Assembly (NCBI GenBank): GCA_019239875.1
Contig: JAFAZI010000119.1
Coordinates: 1 to 58,847, forward strand
Direction of reading: 5' to 3'
DNA length: 58,847 nt
Source of the DNA: Frankiaceae bacterium
GTDB taxonomy: Bacteria > Actinomycetota > Actinomycetes > JAFAQI01
Shown here: positions 34,402 through 42,887 of the stretch, piece after piece
Position numbering within the stretch: the first letter of the stretch is position 1
Layout of the letters: each line of letters begins with the position of its first letter
The notes under the pieces: model-generated
Told to the model about the DNA's origin: nothing
Database searches by the model: none
The model's input: the letters and a program-made list of their open reading frames with translations, nothing else
Made by a program: the position numbers and the translations under genes

Positions 34402-35337
34402 CTAGGAGGGTTGCCCGCGGCGCAACGAGTCGACCCATGCCGACGCGTCCGCGAAGTCGCCGTCGGCCGTCCCTCGCCGCACGGTCGGCGCGCTGCCGTC
34501 CGCCGTCGGGTAGGACCCGAGGAACCGTACGTCGGCACAGATCCGACGAAGCGCCGCGAGGGCCTCCGCGACGCGTGCCTGCCCGATGTGCCCTTCGGCA
34601 TCCATCGAGAAGCAGTAGCGGCCGAGCCCCACGCCGGTCGGACGCGACTCGATCCGGGTGAGGTTGACCCCGCGAACGGCGAGCTCGGTCAAGATCTCCA
34701 GCAGGGCCCCTGGATGGTCGTCGGCGATGAACGCGACGAAAGTCGAACGGTCCGCCCCCGTCGCCGGCGGCGGCGGTCCCGGTGGCCCGACGAGCACGAA
34801 GCGCGTCACAGCGCCTGGCGTGTCCGCGATGTCGTCGGCGAGAACGTCGAGACGGTACTTCTCAGCTGCCAACGGCGCGGCGACCGCGGCGTCGGCCTCG
34901 CCTGCCGCCACTGCGCGCGCGCCGTCCGCGGTGCTCGACGCGGCGATGAACTTGGCGGCCGGCAAGGCAGACCGGAGCCAGTTGCGCACCTGGGCCTCGG
35001 CATGCGGGATCGTCGTGACGGTGCTGACATCGGCCAGCGTCGTGCCCGCCTGCACCAGCAGCGCGAATGACACGGTCAGCTGGACCTCGCGAACGATCTG
35101 CAGGAGGTCGCCGGTGGCCAGCTCGTCGAGGGTCTCCGACACCGAGCCCTCGACAGAGTTCTCCAGGGGCACGAGGGCCGCGGCGACCTCGCCGCGTCGT
35201 ACCGCGTCGAGTGCGTCAGCGACCGACACGCACGGCACCCGCTCCACACCCTGGGCGGCCGGCAGCGATCGGAGTGCAGCCTCTGAGAACGTGCCCTCAG
35301 GACCGAGGTAGGCGTAACGCGCCGGCGGCGTCCCCAC
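34402..35337 (-). CDS. pheA: Prephenate dehydratase
   Basis: 311 residues from GTG 35337. Converts prephenate to phenylpyruvate in phenylalanine synthesis. Catalytic domain: 'YAYLGPEGTFSEAALRSL', 'AALVPLENSVEGSVSETLDE' and the active-site 'GAVTRFVLVG' (TRF). Regulatory ACT domain: 'FIADDHPGALLEILTELAVR' and 'NLTRIESRPT' (ESRP motif binding Phe). No chorismate mutase domain, as in mycobacteria. A terminator follows it. Confidence 0.97.
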   Translation of the reverse strand: MGTPPARYAYLGPEGTFSEAALRSLPAAQGVERVPCVSVADALDAVRRGEVAAALVPLENSVEGSVSETLDELATGDLLQIVREVQLTVSFALLVQAGTTLADVSTVTTIPHAEAQVRNWLRSALPAAKFIAASSTADGARAVAAGEADAAVAAPLAAEKYRLDVLADDIADTPGAVTRFVLVGPPGPPPPATGADRSTFVAFIADDHPGALLEILTELAVRGVNLTRIESRPTGVGLGRYCFSMDAEGHIGQARVAEALAALRRICADVRFLGSYPTADGSAPTVRRGTADGDFADASAWVDSLRRGQPS

Positions 35338-35356
35338 GGCTGACCCCGGCCGCCGC

Positions 35357-35857
35357 TTAGGCCTTGACCCGGCGACCGAGGGCGAGCGCGATCGCCTCCG
35401 ACTCTTCCGGCGACAGCGACTGGTCACTCGTGCCCTGCTTCACGCCCTTGGCGTACGCGCGAGCTTCGGTGCGTCCGTTGATCGAGGTGATGACGAGACC
35501 GTCCCCGGAGTCGTCGAGCAGCGCCGCGGTGAACGACATCCGCCCGCCCATGTCCCCGAACGCGTCGTACCGAACCACCGCCACGTGCCGGAGCGCGTCC
35601 GCGAGCTCGTTGCGCGCGATGTCGAGCTCACCCTTCGCGCGGGCGAGCTCGTTGCGCAGCGCCTGGGTCTCCGCACTCCCCCGGTTCAGCGCCTCGAGCA
35701 CGCTTTCGGGGCCGCCCGGCCCGTCCAGCAGGCGCATCCCACGCCGAAGCCGCCGGACCCGGAGATTCGCGACGACGCCCGAGATCAACGCGAGGATCGC
35801 TGCACCTGATGCGCCGAGGGTGATCTCGTCGAGGAGCGGACGGTCGAGGGGCAGCAC
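35357..35857 (-). CDS. DUF4446 family membrane-anchored protein
   Basis: About 166 residues from GTG 35857; the longer frame would overlap larB. One membrane helix near the N-terminus ('LGASGAAILALISGVVANL'), a coiled coil of about 40 residues ('ETQALRNELARAKGELDIAR'), then the conserved domain 'VVRYDAFGDMGGRMSFTAAL' with 'DGLVITSINGRTEARAYAKG' and 'LSPEESEAIALAL'. Function of the family is unknown. It lies 19 bases upstream of pheA on the same strand, so they may be cotranscribed. Confidence 0.88.
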   Translation of the reverse strand: MLPLDRPLLDEITLGASGAAILALISGVVANLRVRRLRRGMRLLDGPGGPESVLEALNRGSAETQALRNELARAKGELDIARNELADALRHVAVVRYDAFGDMGGRMSFTAALLDDSGDGLVITSINGRTEARAYAKGVKQGTSDQSLSPEESEAIALALGRRVKA

Positions 35858-35928
35858 GGGATCAGAGCGTAGTGCCTGTCGGCGGGTGCCCGAGTCGTCC
35901 TCCAGTACGACGAAATCGCTGCGAGCAC

Positions 35929-35934
35929 TAACCT
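35929..35934 (+). promoter_or_regulatory. Putative -10 box of leaderless larB
   Basis: TAACCT fits TAnnnT and lies seven bases before GTG 35942; no ribosome site is present. Predicts a leaderless larB-larC-Gdt1 transcript. Confidence 0.4.
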
Positions 35935-35941
35935 CGCTGAC

Positions 35942-36760
35942 GTGGATGCCGACGAGCTGCGCAGCCTGCTCGACGGGGTCGCGTCGGGGGCGACGTCGGT
36001 CGATGCGGCCGCCCGCGCGCTGTCGGCGGCGCCCTTGTCCGGATTCCTGGATCTCGGTTTTGCGAAGCTCGATCACCATCGCGGCATGCGCACCGGCGAT
36101 CCGGAGGTCGTGTACGCCGCAGGGAAGACCGACGACCAGGTGATCGCACTGCTCACCGCCCTGCGCGAGGCGCCGGGCGAGCGGCCCGCGATGGCGACGC
36201 GGCTCACGCCGTCACAGGTGGTGCGAGCTCGCGAGGCGTTTCCCGGCGCCACCGTGGACGAGGCGGCCGGGTGCATCGTCATCGGTGAGTTCCCGACGCC
36301 CCGCGGTGAGGTCGTCGTGCTGTCGGCGGGCACGAGCGACGAGCGGGTTGCGGCCGAAGCCGCACTCGTGGCTCGGGCGTTCGGCGCCGGCGTTCGCCGT
36401 GTCACCGACGTGGGTGTGGCCGGAATCCATCGGCTGCTCGCGGAACGCGACGGCCTGACCGAAGCCGACTGTCTCGTGGTCGTCGCCGGGATGGAAGGCG
36501 CCCTCCCGAGCGTCGTCGGTGGCTTGGTCGGCACGCCGATCGTCGCCGTGCCGACGAGCGTCGGTTACGGCGCGTCGTTCGGCGGCATCGCGGCGTTGTT
36601 GGGGATGCTCAACTCCTGCGCACCCGGGGTCACGGTCGTCAACATCGACAACGGTTTCGGCGCGGGGGTGTTCGCGGCGCGGGTGGCTCGGCGCAGCACG
36701 CCACGAACGACGACAGACACCGCGGCGGGATCGGCGACGGCGCACCTCGGCGGTACCTGA
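35942..36760 (+). CDS. larB: Nickel-pincer cofactor synthesis carboxylase/hydrolase LarB
   Basis: 272 residues. LarB converts nicotinic acid adenine dinucleotide into pyridinium-3,5-biscarboxylate mononucleotide, the first step toward the nickel-pincer cofactor of lactate racemase-type enzymes. Family features: 'FAKLDHHRGMRTGDPEVVYA' and 'GKTDDQVIALL' near the N-terminus, then a PurE-like domain with 'GTSDERVAAEAALVARAFGA', 'VVVAGMEGALPSVVGGLV' and 'TSVGYGASFGGIAALLGMLN'. The stop overlaps the larC start by one base (TGATG). No larA or larE lies in the window. Confidence 0.95.
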   Translation: MDADELRSLLDGVASGATSVDAAARALSAAPLSGFLDLGFAKLDHHRGMRTGDPEVVYAAGKTDDQVIALLTALREAPGERPAMATRLTPSQVVRAREAFPGATVDEAAGCIVIGEFPTPRGEVVVLSAGTSDERVAAEAALVARAFGAGVRRVTDVGVAGIHRLLAERDGLTEADCLVVVAGMEGALPSVVGGLVGTPIVAVPTSVGYGASFGGIAALLGMLNSCAPGVTVVNIDNGFGAGVFAARVARRSTPRTTTDTAAGSATAHLGGT

Positions 36761-37941
36761 TGAGTCGGGTCGGCTGGCTCGACTGCTCCAGTGGGGTCAG
36801 CGGCGACATGCTGCTCGGCGCCCTCGACGCGGTCGCGGCATTGGCGGCGATGCCAGCCTTGCTGGCCTCACTGACGGACCTCGGCGTCGGGTGCGCGGCA
36901 ATGCCGACGACCCGCAACGGAATCGCCGCAACGGCGTACCGGGTGACCGCGGCCGAGGACCAGCCGCACCGCACGCTCGGAGACGTGCTCACGATCATCG
37001 ACCGTGCAGCGGTGCCCGAGCCGGTGAAGGAGCGCGCAGCTCGGGTCTTCCGACGCCTCGCCGAGGTCGAAGCCGGCGTCCACGGCACTGAACCGGACGA
37101 GGTGCATTTTCACGAAGTCGGCGCGGTGGACTCCATCGTCGACATCCTCGGCGCGTGCTTGGGCTTTCACGCTCTGGAGCTCGATCGGCTCGTGGCGTCA
37201 CCCGTCGCCCTCGGCGGCGGTACGACGGAGTCGTTGCACGGCACGCTGCCCGTGCCAACCCCTGCCGCCGTCGGGTTGCTGGCGGGATCCGCCCTCACCG
37301 CCCACGGCGGCCCCGTCGACGTCGAGCTGGCAACGCCGACCGGGATCGCCCTGCTTGCCGAGTGGGTGACGAGCAGCGGACCGATGCCGGCCATGACGGT
37401 CGCCGCTATCGGCGTCGGGGCCGGCGGCCGTGACCTGCCGGACCGAGCCAACGTCGTCCGCCTGGTCGTCGGCGCTGCGGCCGATGCCGGTTCGGCTGCC
37501 GGCTGGCACACGATCGAGGCGAACGTCGACGACCTCGATCCGCGGCTGTGGCCGATCGTCATCGACAAGCTGCTCGCCGCGGGTGCAGCGGATGCCTGGC
37601 TCACGCCCATCCTGATGAAGAAGGGCCGCCCGGCGCACACGGTCAGCGTCCTGGTCGGTCCTGACGCGAGCGAAGCGGTCCGCCAGGTCCTGGTCGCCGA
37701 GACCTCCACGATCGGCGTCCGATCGGCCCCGGTCGACAAGCACGCCCTCGAACGTTCGTGGGTGACGGTCGACATCGATGGGGAGAAGGTTCGTGTGAAG
37801 CTCGCCCACGACGCCGGCGTGCGTACCAACCTCTCGCCCGAGTTCGAGGACGTGGCGGCAGCGGCCGCCGCACTTGGCCGCCCCGCCAAGGAGATCCTGG
37901 CGCGGGCGACCGCCGCCGCGCTGTCATCCCTCGAGGGCTGA
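36760..37941 (+). CDS. larC: Nickel-insertion protein LarC
   Basis: 393 residues. LarC inserts nickel into the sulfurated pincer precursor in a CTP-dependent reaction. It opens 'VGWLDCSSGVSGDMLLGALD', contains the His-rich 'DEVHFHEVGAVDSIVDILGA', 'LASP'-type 'DRLVASPVALGGGTTESLHG' and 'TPTGIALLAEW', and a C-terminal domain with 'VDDLDPRLWPIVIDKLLAAG' and 'KKGRPAHTVSVLV'. In some lactobacilli the gene is split by a programmed frameshift; here it is one continuous frame. Its stop overlaps the start of the Gdt1 gene by one base. Confidence 0.95.
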   Translation: MSRVGWLDCSSGVSGDMLLGALDAVAALAAMPALLASLTDLGVGCAAMPTTRNGIAATAYRVTAAEDQPHRTLGDVLTIIDRAAVPEPVKERAARVFRRLAEVEAGVHGTEPDEVHFHEVGAVDSIVDILGACLGFHALELDRLVASPVALGGGTTESLHGTLPVPTPAAVGLLAGSALTAHGGPVDVELATPTGIALLAEWVTSSGPMPAMTVAAIGVGAGGRDLPDRANVVRLVVGAAADAGSAAGWHTIEANVDDLDPRLWPIVIDKLLAAGAADAWLTPILMKKGRPAHTVSVLVGPDASEAVRQVLVAETSTIGVRSAPVDKHALERSWVTVDIDGEKVRVKLAHDAGVRTNLSPEFEDVAAAAAALGRPAKEILARATAAALSSLEG

Positions 37942-38549
37942 TGCACTCGCTCACCATCGCGGTGACCGTCTTCGCGCTGATCGTGCCGGCGGAGCTGCCG
38001 GACAAGACCTTCGTCGCGACCCTGGTGCTCGCGACCCGGTTCCGTGGACTCCCCGTCCTGATCGGTGCCACGGCCGGTTTCGTCGTACAGGCCGGCATCG
38101 CAGTCGGCGCCGGCAGCGCGCTCGCCCTGCTGCCCACGACTCCGGTGAAGGCCGTGAGTGCCGCGATCTTCGCGCTCGGCGCCGTGCTGATGCTGCGCCC
38201 GCTCGAGAGTCCCGCTGAGGAGGAACGCGAGGTCGAGGCCGAGCTCGCGGACGTCCCCGCGGAGCCAAGCACGTGGCGGGTGATCCTCACCAGCTTCCTG
38301 GTGCTGTTCCTCGCCGAGTGGGGTGACCTCACCCAGCTGCTGACCGCCTCACTGTCGGCGAAGTATCACGCGCCGCTTGCCGTCTTCGCGGGGTCGGCGC
38401 TCGGCCTGTCGACGGTGGGGGCGCTCGGCGTCGTCGGCGGAAAAGCACTGCTGCGGGTGATCCCGATGGTCTGGGTACGGCGGATCGCGGCGGCGGCGTT
38501 CCTCGTCGTCGCCGTGGTCACCGCCCTACAGGCGGCCCGCGTTCTCTGA
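37941..38549 (+). CDS. GDT1/TMEM165 (UPF0016) family cation transporter
   Basis: 202 residues; ATG 37941 shares a base with the larC stop. About six membrane helices in two halves, each with the family signature: 'IVPAELPDKTFVATLVLATR' in the first and 'LFLAEWGDLTQLLTASLSAK' in the second (ExGD(K/R)(T/S) variants: ELPDKT and EWGDLT). A short acidic cytoplasmic loop (ESPAEEEREVEAELADVPAE) joins the halves. Family members exchange Mn2+ or Ca2+ for protons. Its tight coupling to larBC suggests a link to metal supply or efflux during nickel-cofactor synthesis; that link is inference. Confidence 0.92.
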   Translation: MHSLTIAVTVFALIVPAELPDKTFVATLVLATRFRGLPVLIGATAGFVVQAGIAVGAGSALALLPTTPVKAVSAAIFALGAVLMLRPLESPAEEEREVEAELADVPAEPSTWRVILTSFLVLFLAEWGDLTQLLTASLSAKYHAPLAVFAGSALGLSTVGALGVVGGKALLRVIPMVWVRRIAAAAFLVVAVVTALQAARVL

Positions 38550-38574
38550 CAGCAGCGCGCCGACTGCGGGCCGG

Positions 38575-39165
38575 CTACCGCGACTGGATCGGTGCGAGGA
38601 AGGTCACCGAACCGAGCAGGTGACCGTTCACGTCGTGGACTGGCGCCGCCGACGTGTCGAGCGTCACGACCGTCCCGTCCTCGTGCCGGACCCGCATCAA
38701 GCTGCGACCCAGCCCCGGCCCGTCGAGCACCACGAGCGGGGTGATTCGCGGCGCGTACTCCGGATGAGTCGCGCCGGTCTCCAGGTCCACCAAGTTGATC
38801 ACCTCAAGGATGTGTCGGCCGATGACCGCGACGTCGCCGCAACCGAGCAGCTCGACCGCCGCTATGGAGATGCTGATGACGACGCCGTTGAGGTCGAGGA
38901 CGAAGCAGGCGTCGTGCGCGGCCGCAACCGCGGCGCTCCACCGGCTCAGCGGGGTGGCCGTGCTCAGTCGCTCAGGGGCGGCCACATCAACGATCCGACG
39001 ACCCAGGCCCGAGTCCTGCGCACCGTCCAGGTCGGCAGGCGCCGCAGCAGCCGAGGCAGCCGTGGTCGACGCGGCAGCCGGAGGCTGCGGGTCGGCGACG
39101 GGCGCCGGCGGGGCGTCTGGTTGAGCGAGGTGCTCAAGACGCAGGATCAGGCTGGGCAAAACCAT
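38575..39165 (-). CDS. PAS-domain protein
   Basis: About 196 residues from ATG 39165 (GGGGGA upstream); a 218-residue reading from 39231 is possible. Residues 20-55 form a Pro/Ala-rich linker. A single PAS fold follows: 'AAHDACFVLDLNGVVISISI', 'AAVELLGCGDVAVIGRHILE', 'MRVRHEDGTVVTLDTSAAPV', 'NGHLLGSVTFLAP'. No output domain is attached, so it would act through a partner or be a stand-alone ligand or redox sensor. The 262-base region upstream is less GC-rich and contains the direct repeat GGCCTACA (23-base period) but no gene. Confidence 0.8.
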   Translation of the reverse strand: MVLPSLILRLEHLAQPDAPPAPVADPQPPAAASTTAASAAAAPADLDGAQDSGLGRRIVDVAAPERLSTATPLSRWSAAVAAAHDACFVLDLNGVVISISIAAVELLGCGDVAVIGRHILEVINLVDLETGATHPEYAPRITPLVVLDGPGLGRSLMRVRHEDGTVVTLDTSAAPVHDVNGHLLGSVTFLAPIQSR

Positions 39166-39427
39166 GGTCCCCCGCTCGATACGGCAGGGATGACTGAACT
39201 CCCCGGCAACTGACTGGGCAATCAGTCGCATAAACCATGATGCCCGGATTTCAACCGGTATGCCACCGACGTTCGGAGCCTCACTGTAGGCCCGATTGCT
39301 AGCGTTTTGTAGGCCAATTGGCGCAATTTGCCCGATTCCAGTAACCGGCTGTCGACGCGGAGTAGCCGCGCGAGTCGTCCGACCGTCACGTAGCCCTGAC
39401 CACGCCTGCTTCGGACAACTTGCTGGT

Positions 39428-40324
39428 CTAGCTCCGCTGCGTCATCGAGAACCGCAGCCGACGCATCGGGTTCTCGACCTCGGCCGCAATGCCCGACTCG
39501 TCGAACAGCGTGGCGGCGGCGGAGACGAACTGTGACGGCTCCCACCGCCGGCCGCCGTTGCTGATGAACGAGACCGAGGTGTACGGCTGGTAGATCTCGA
39601 CCGCGTCGCCTTGCACGCCGAAGACCTTGCCCGAGATGTGCGACGCGGCGTCGCTGCACAGATAGGTGACGAACGGAGCCACGTTGTCGGGGTGCCAGAA
39701 GTCGAACTCGGACTCGTCACGCTCGATCTCGCCGTACGCCCCTTCGGTCATCCTCGTGCGCGCCGCGGGAGCGATCGCGTTGCAGGTCACGTCGTACCGC
39801 TTCATCTCCAGCGCCACGATCGTCGAGAACGTCGCGATCCCGGCCTTTGCGGCGCCGTAGTTGGACTGACCGAAGTTGCCGAGCAGCCCGGACGTCGACG
39901 CCGTGCAGACGATGTGGCCGGGCCGGCTGTTGTCCTTCCAGTAGGCGCATGCGGCCTGGGTCATCGCGTAGTGACCGCGAAGGTGTACGGCGACGACCGC
40001 GTCCCACTCGTCCGCCGTCATCTTCACCAGCGTCCGATCGCGCAGGATGCCGGCGTTGTTCACCAGCGCGTCGAGGTGCCCGAACTCCTCGACAGCGGTC
40101 TGCACCAAGGAGGCGGCCACGTCGGTGTCGCTGCAGTCACCGATCCCGGCCGTCGCCGAGCCGCCGGCTTCGCGAATCTCGTCGACGACCGCCTGCGCGG
40201 CGGCTTCGTCGACCTCCCCGACCACGACCGCCGCGCCCTCGCGCGCGAGCTCGATCGCCTCGCCCCGCCCGATTCCGCGACCCGCACCCGTGACGATCGC
40301 AACCTTGTCGTCCATGAGACCCAT
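39428..40324 (-). CDS. Short-chain dehydrogenase/reductase (multifunctional-protein-like SDR)
   Basis: 298 residues from ATG 40324 (or 40315); the 426-residue frame upstream is antisense to arcA. Motifs: '[20 protein letters not shown]', '[20 protein letters not shown]', Ser in '[20 protein letters not shown]' and YGAAK. '[10 protein letters not shown]' and '[11 protein letters not shown]' are typical of the (3R)-hydroxyacyl-CoA dehydrogenase part of peroxisomal-type MFE-2 and related actinobacterial SDRs, so a role in acyl-CoA or steroid oxidation is plausible. Confidence 0.92.
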   Translation of the reverse strand: MGLMDDKVAIVTGAGRGIGRGEAIELAREGAAVVVGEVDEAAAQAVVDEIREAGGSATAGIGDCSDTDVAASLVQTAVEEFGHLDALVNNAGILRDRTLVKMTADEWDAVVAVHLRGHYAMTQAACAYWKDNSRPGHIVCTASTSGLLGNFGQSNYGAAKAGIATFSTIVALEMKRYDVTCNAIAPAARTRMTEGAYGEIERDESEFDFWHPDNVAPFVTYLCSDAASHISGKVFGVQGDAVEIYQPYTSVSFISNGGRRWEPSQFVSAAATLFDESGIAAEVENPMRRLRFSMTQRS

Positions 40325-40371
40325 GGGGCCACATTCAAACCGATCGGCACGATCCGCCGACGGTCGGGTTC

Positions 40372-40377
40372 TAGGCT
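40372..40377 (+). promoter_or_regulatory. Putative -10 box of leaderless arcA
   Basis: TAGGCT, identical to the box before nth, lies seven bases upstream of ATG 40385, with no ribosome site between. Confidence 0.45.
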
Positions 40378-40384
40378 GCGGGAC

Positions 40385-41584
40385 ATGGCGGAGCCGAAGC
40401 ACGGCGTCGACAGCGAGGTCGGTCGGCTGCGCACGGTCCTGCTCCACCGTCCAGGCCCGGAGCTGGCTCGGCTGACCCCGCGCAACTCCGCCGATCTGCT
40501 CTTCGACGGCATCCCGTGGGTGGAGCGAGCGCAGCAGGAGCACGACGAGTTCGCGGCGGCGCTGCGCGAGCACGACGTCGAGGTGCTGATCCTCCGCGAC
40601 CTGCTGACCGAGACGTTGGCCGTCGATGCCGCCCGCGAGGAGGTCACGGCCAGGACGCTGTCCGACCAGCGACTGGGCGGCGAGCTCCGCGGGATAGTCG
40701 CCGCGCACCTGTCAGGACTGCGGCCGGCCGAGCTCGCCGAGGTCTGCATGGCCGGAATCACCAACGACGAGCTCGCCGGCGGCCGCGGCATCGTCGCGAA
40801 GCTGATGGGGCCGCACGAGTTCATCGTGCCGCCCCTGCCCAACCTGCTGTTCACGCGCGACTCGTCGGTGTGGGTCGGCTCCCACGTGGCGGTGACCAGC
40901 CCCAGCATGCCTGCCCGGCGGCGCGAGACCTGGCTGACCGGCGCGATCTACCGGCACCATCCGCGGTTCGCGGGGACCCCCAACATCTACTCCCACACCG
41001 ACGAGTGGCTGGAGGGCGGCGACGTCCTGCTGCTTGCCGCCGGCGTGATCGCGGTCGGTGTCGGACAGCGGACTCGCGCCGCGGCGGTGGAGACGCTTGC
41101 GGTTCGGGCGTTCGCCGCGGGTCTGGCGCACACGGTCCTCGTCGTACCGATCGCGCAGGAGCGGGCAACGATGCACCTGGACACCGTGTGCACGATGGTC
41201 GACGTCGACGCCGTCGTGATGTACCCAGCAGTCGCGGACAGCCTCGAGGCGCTGGTGGTGTCGCGCAACGACGATGGCTCGCACTCCGTCAGCGACCTGC
41301 AGCCATTCGTCCCGGCGGCGGCGAAGGCGATGGGTATCGACGTGCTCCGCGTCATCGACACCGGACTCGATCCCGTGACCGCCGAACGCGAGCAGTGGGA
41401 CGACGGCAACAACACCCTGGCGATCGCGCCGCGCCTCGCCGTCGCCTACGAGCGCAACGTCAAGACCAATGCACGGCTCGAGGCGGCAGGGATCGAGGTC
41501 GTCAGCATCCCCGGGAGCGAGCTCGGCAGCGGCCGGGGCGGACCCCGGTGCATGTCATGCCCGATCCGCCGCGACACCCTGTAG
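40385..41584 (+). CDS. arcA: Arginine deiminase
   Basis: 399 residues from ATG 40385. Hydrolyses arginine to citrulline and ammonia. Typical opening '[20 protein letters not shown]', then '[20 protein letters not shown]', '[20 protein letters not shown]', '[20 protein letters not shown]' and the nucleophile Cys (about C389) in '[17 protein letters not shown]'. The catalytic Asp, Glu, His and Cys set is complete. No arcB, arcC or arcD lies beside it, so it is not the classical fermentative operon. Its 3' end overlaps the convergent phosphodiesterase gene by 30 bases. Confidence 0.96.
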   Translation: MAEPKHGVDSEVGRLRTVLLHRPGPELARLTPRNSADLLFDGIPWVERAQQEHDEFAAALREHDVEVLILRDLLTETLAVDAAREEVTARTLSDQRLGGELRGIVAAHLSGLRPAELAEVCMAGITNDELAGGRGIVAKLMGPHEFIVPPLPNLLFTRDSSVWVGSHVAVTSPSMPARRRETWLTGAIYRHHPRFAGTPNIYSHTDEWLEGGDVLLLAAGVIAVGVGQRTRAAAVETLAVRAFAAGLAHTVLVVPIAQERATMHLDTVCTMVDVDAVVMYPAVADSLEALVVSRNDDGSHSVSDLQPFVPAAAKAMGIDVLRVIDTGLDPVTAEREQWDDGNNTLAIAPRLAVAYERNVKTNARLEAAGIEVVSIPGSELGSGRGGPRCMSCPIRRDTL

Positions 41585-42400
41585 CTCGTCGAGGACGGCG
41601 AGGACCGCCGCCGGCTGGTTGGTGATCAGGACGTCGACCCCGAGCTCGACCATGCGGGCCACGTCATCGGGCTCGTCGACGGTCCAGACGTGGACCTCGT
41701 AGCCGTTGCGGTGCGCCCGTTCGACGTACGACGGAAACGCGGTCACTCCCTCAACCGATGGCCCGGCGATCGACGCACTGGGCGAGATGCTGCCGTCGCG
41801 ATGGCGCAGCGCCACCCGGCGCATGAGGTGGACGGTCGGGAGCTCCGGTGCGAGCTGCTTGACCCGGCGCAGGCCCGACGGCGCGAAGCTCATCACCTGG
41901 ACCCGGTCCTTGCCGTTGCCGTCCGCCGTCGCGAGGCCGAACCGCTGGAGCAACGACACCAGCGTCGTCTCGACCAGGCCGGCGTAGCGAGTCGGATGCT
42001 TGGTCTCGATCGCGAGGCGCACCGGCCGGTCGACCTCGGCGACCGCCTCGAGCAGCCGCTCCAAGGTGAGGACGCTGGTGCGGTCGTAGTCCGGCGCCTC
42101 CCAGTTCGCCGTGAGCAGCGGGTCCTCCTCGCCGTGTCCGTTCGCCTCACGGTGCCATCTGCCGAAGTCCAGCTCGGAGAGCTCCGCCAGCTCCAGGGTC
42201 GAGACCACCCCCCGCCCGGTCGAGGTCCGGTTCACCGTGCGGTCGTGCACGCAGACCAACACGCCGTCGCGGGTCAGCCGGACGTCGCACTCCAAGCCGT
42301 CCGCGCCGTCATCGAGCGCACGGCGGTACGCCGCGAGCGTGTGCTCGGCTTCCACGGACGAGGCGCCCCGGTGGGCCATCACGGCCGGCCGCGCGTGCAC
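41555..42400 (-). CDS. Glycerophosphodiester phosphodiesterase
   Basis: 281 residues. Hydrolyses glycerophosphodiesters to glycerol 3-phosphate and an alcohol. TIM-barrel GDPD motifs: '[20 protein letters not shown]' (HRG), '[20 protein letters not shown]' (ECDV and metal-binding HD), '[12 protein letters not shown]' and '[15 protein letters not shown]'. No signal peptide, so cytoplasmic. The longest frame starts with GTG 42400; ATG in 'VMAHRG' is another option. Convergent with arcA. Confidence 0.94.
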   Translation of the reverse strand: MHARPAVMAHRGASSVEAEHTLAAYRRALDDGADGLECDVRLTRDGVLVCVHDRTVNRTSTGRGVVSTLELAELSELDFGRWHREANGHGEEDPLLTANWEAPDYDRTSVLTLERLLEAVAEVDRPVRLAIETKHPTRYAGLVETTLVSLLQRFGLATADGNGKDRVQVMSFAPSGLRRVKQLAPELPTVHLMRRVALRHRDGSISPSASIAGPSVEGVTAFPSYVERAHRNGYEVHVWTVDEPDDVARMVELGVDVLITNQPAAVLAVLDELQGVAADRA

Positions 42401-42425
42401 AAGATCACTGTGCCACGCCGCAGCG

Positions 42426-42887
42426 TCACGGCGTGTGAGGCGCGACCTCCACCCGGTCGAGCAGATCGTGCAGCCGTTCCATGCCGAGCCCGACCGCGAA
42501 CCAGACGGGTGCGTACGCCGGACGCACCAGGCCGCGCCAATGCGCGGGCACCGGCTTCACTCCCCGAGCCCGCGAGTAGTCCCACGGCACCTCGCCGGTC
42601 AGCCCGCGAAGCACCTCACCGCTCGCCGCCTCCACCGCGTAGATCCCGGCGGTCCAGGCCAGACCGCGCTGCCACCACGGCCAGCCGGCCGCGCGGGCTG
42701 CCGTGTCCGCCGGCTCGAACAGCACCGCGGCGACCCCGTAGATCGGCAGCATCCAGGCATACGTGTGTCCGGTCAGCCGCCAGTTCTTGTCACGCCCTCG
42801 GCTGCGGATCGACGTCGACACGATCTCGCTGCACCACCCCGCGAGGCCGTATGCGACGAACCGCTGCGGGCGGGTGAGCCGACTCAC
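42426..42887 (-). CDS. TMEM229-like/DUF1113-like membrane protein in a thiamine-regulated operon
   Basis: 153 residues. GTG 42887 overlaps the transporter stop (GTGA at 42884-42887), so translation is coupled. Sequence: 'RFVAYGLAGWCSEIVSTSIR', 'WRLTGHTYAWMLPIYGVAAV', an amphipathic 'WWQRGLAWTAGIYAVEAASG', then 'VPWDYSRARGVKPVPAHWRG' and 'YAPVWFAVGLGMERLHDLLD'. The order (YG..G...E, SxW/YAW..PIYG, EfxxG, PWDYS, APxWF) matches TMEM229 and bacterial DUF1113 proteins. Four membrane segments. Function unknown; TPP control suggests a role with the transporter. Confidence 0.8.
   Translation of the reverse strand: MSRLTRPQRFVAYGLAGWCSEIVSTSIRSRGRDKNWRLTGHTYAWMLPIYGVAAVLFEPADTAARAAGWPWWQRGLAWTAGIYAVEAASGEVLRGLTGEVPWDYSRARGVKPVPAHWRGLVRPAYAPVWFAVGLGMERLHDLLDRVEVAPHTP

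Noticed and set aside
39611-40384. N-terminal extension of arginine deiminase to 657 residues
   Set aside because: The added part is antisense to a well-supported SDR; homology starts exactly at ATG 40385 behind a -10 box.
40385-41584. Arginine-deiminase fermentation operon
   Set aside because: arcB, arcC and an arginine/ornithine antiporter are absent; neighbours are an SDR and a phosphodiesterase on the other strand.
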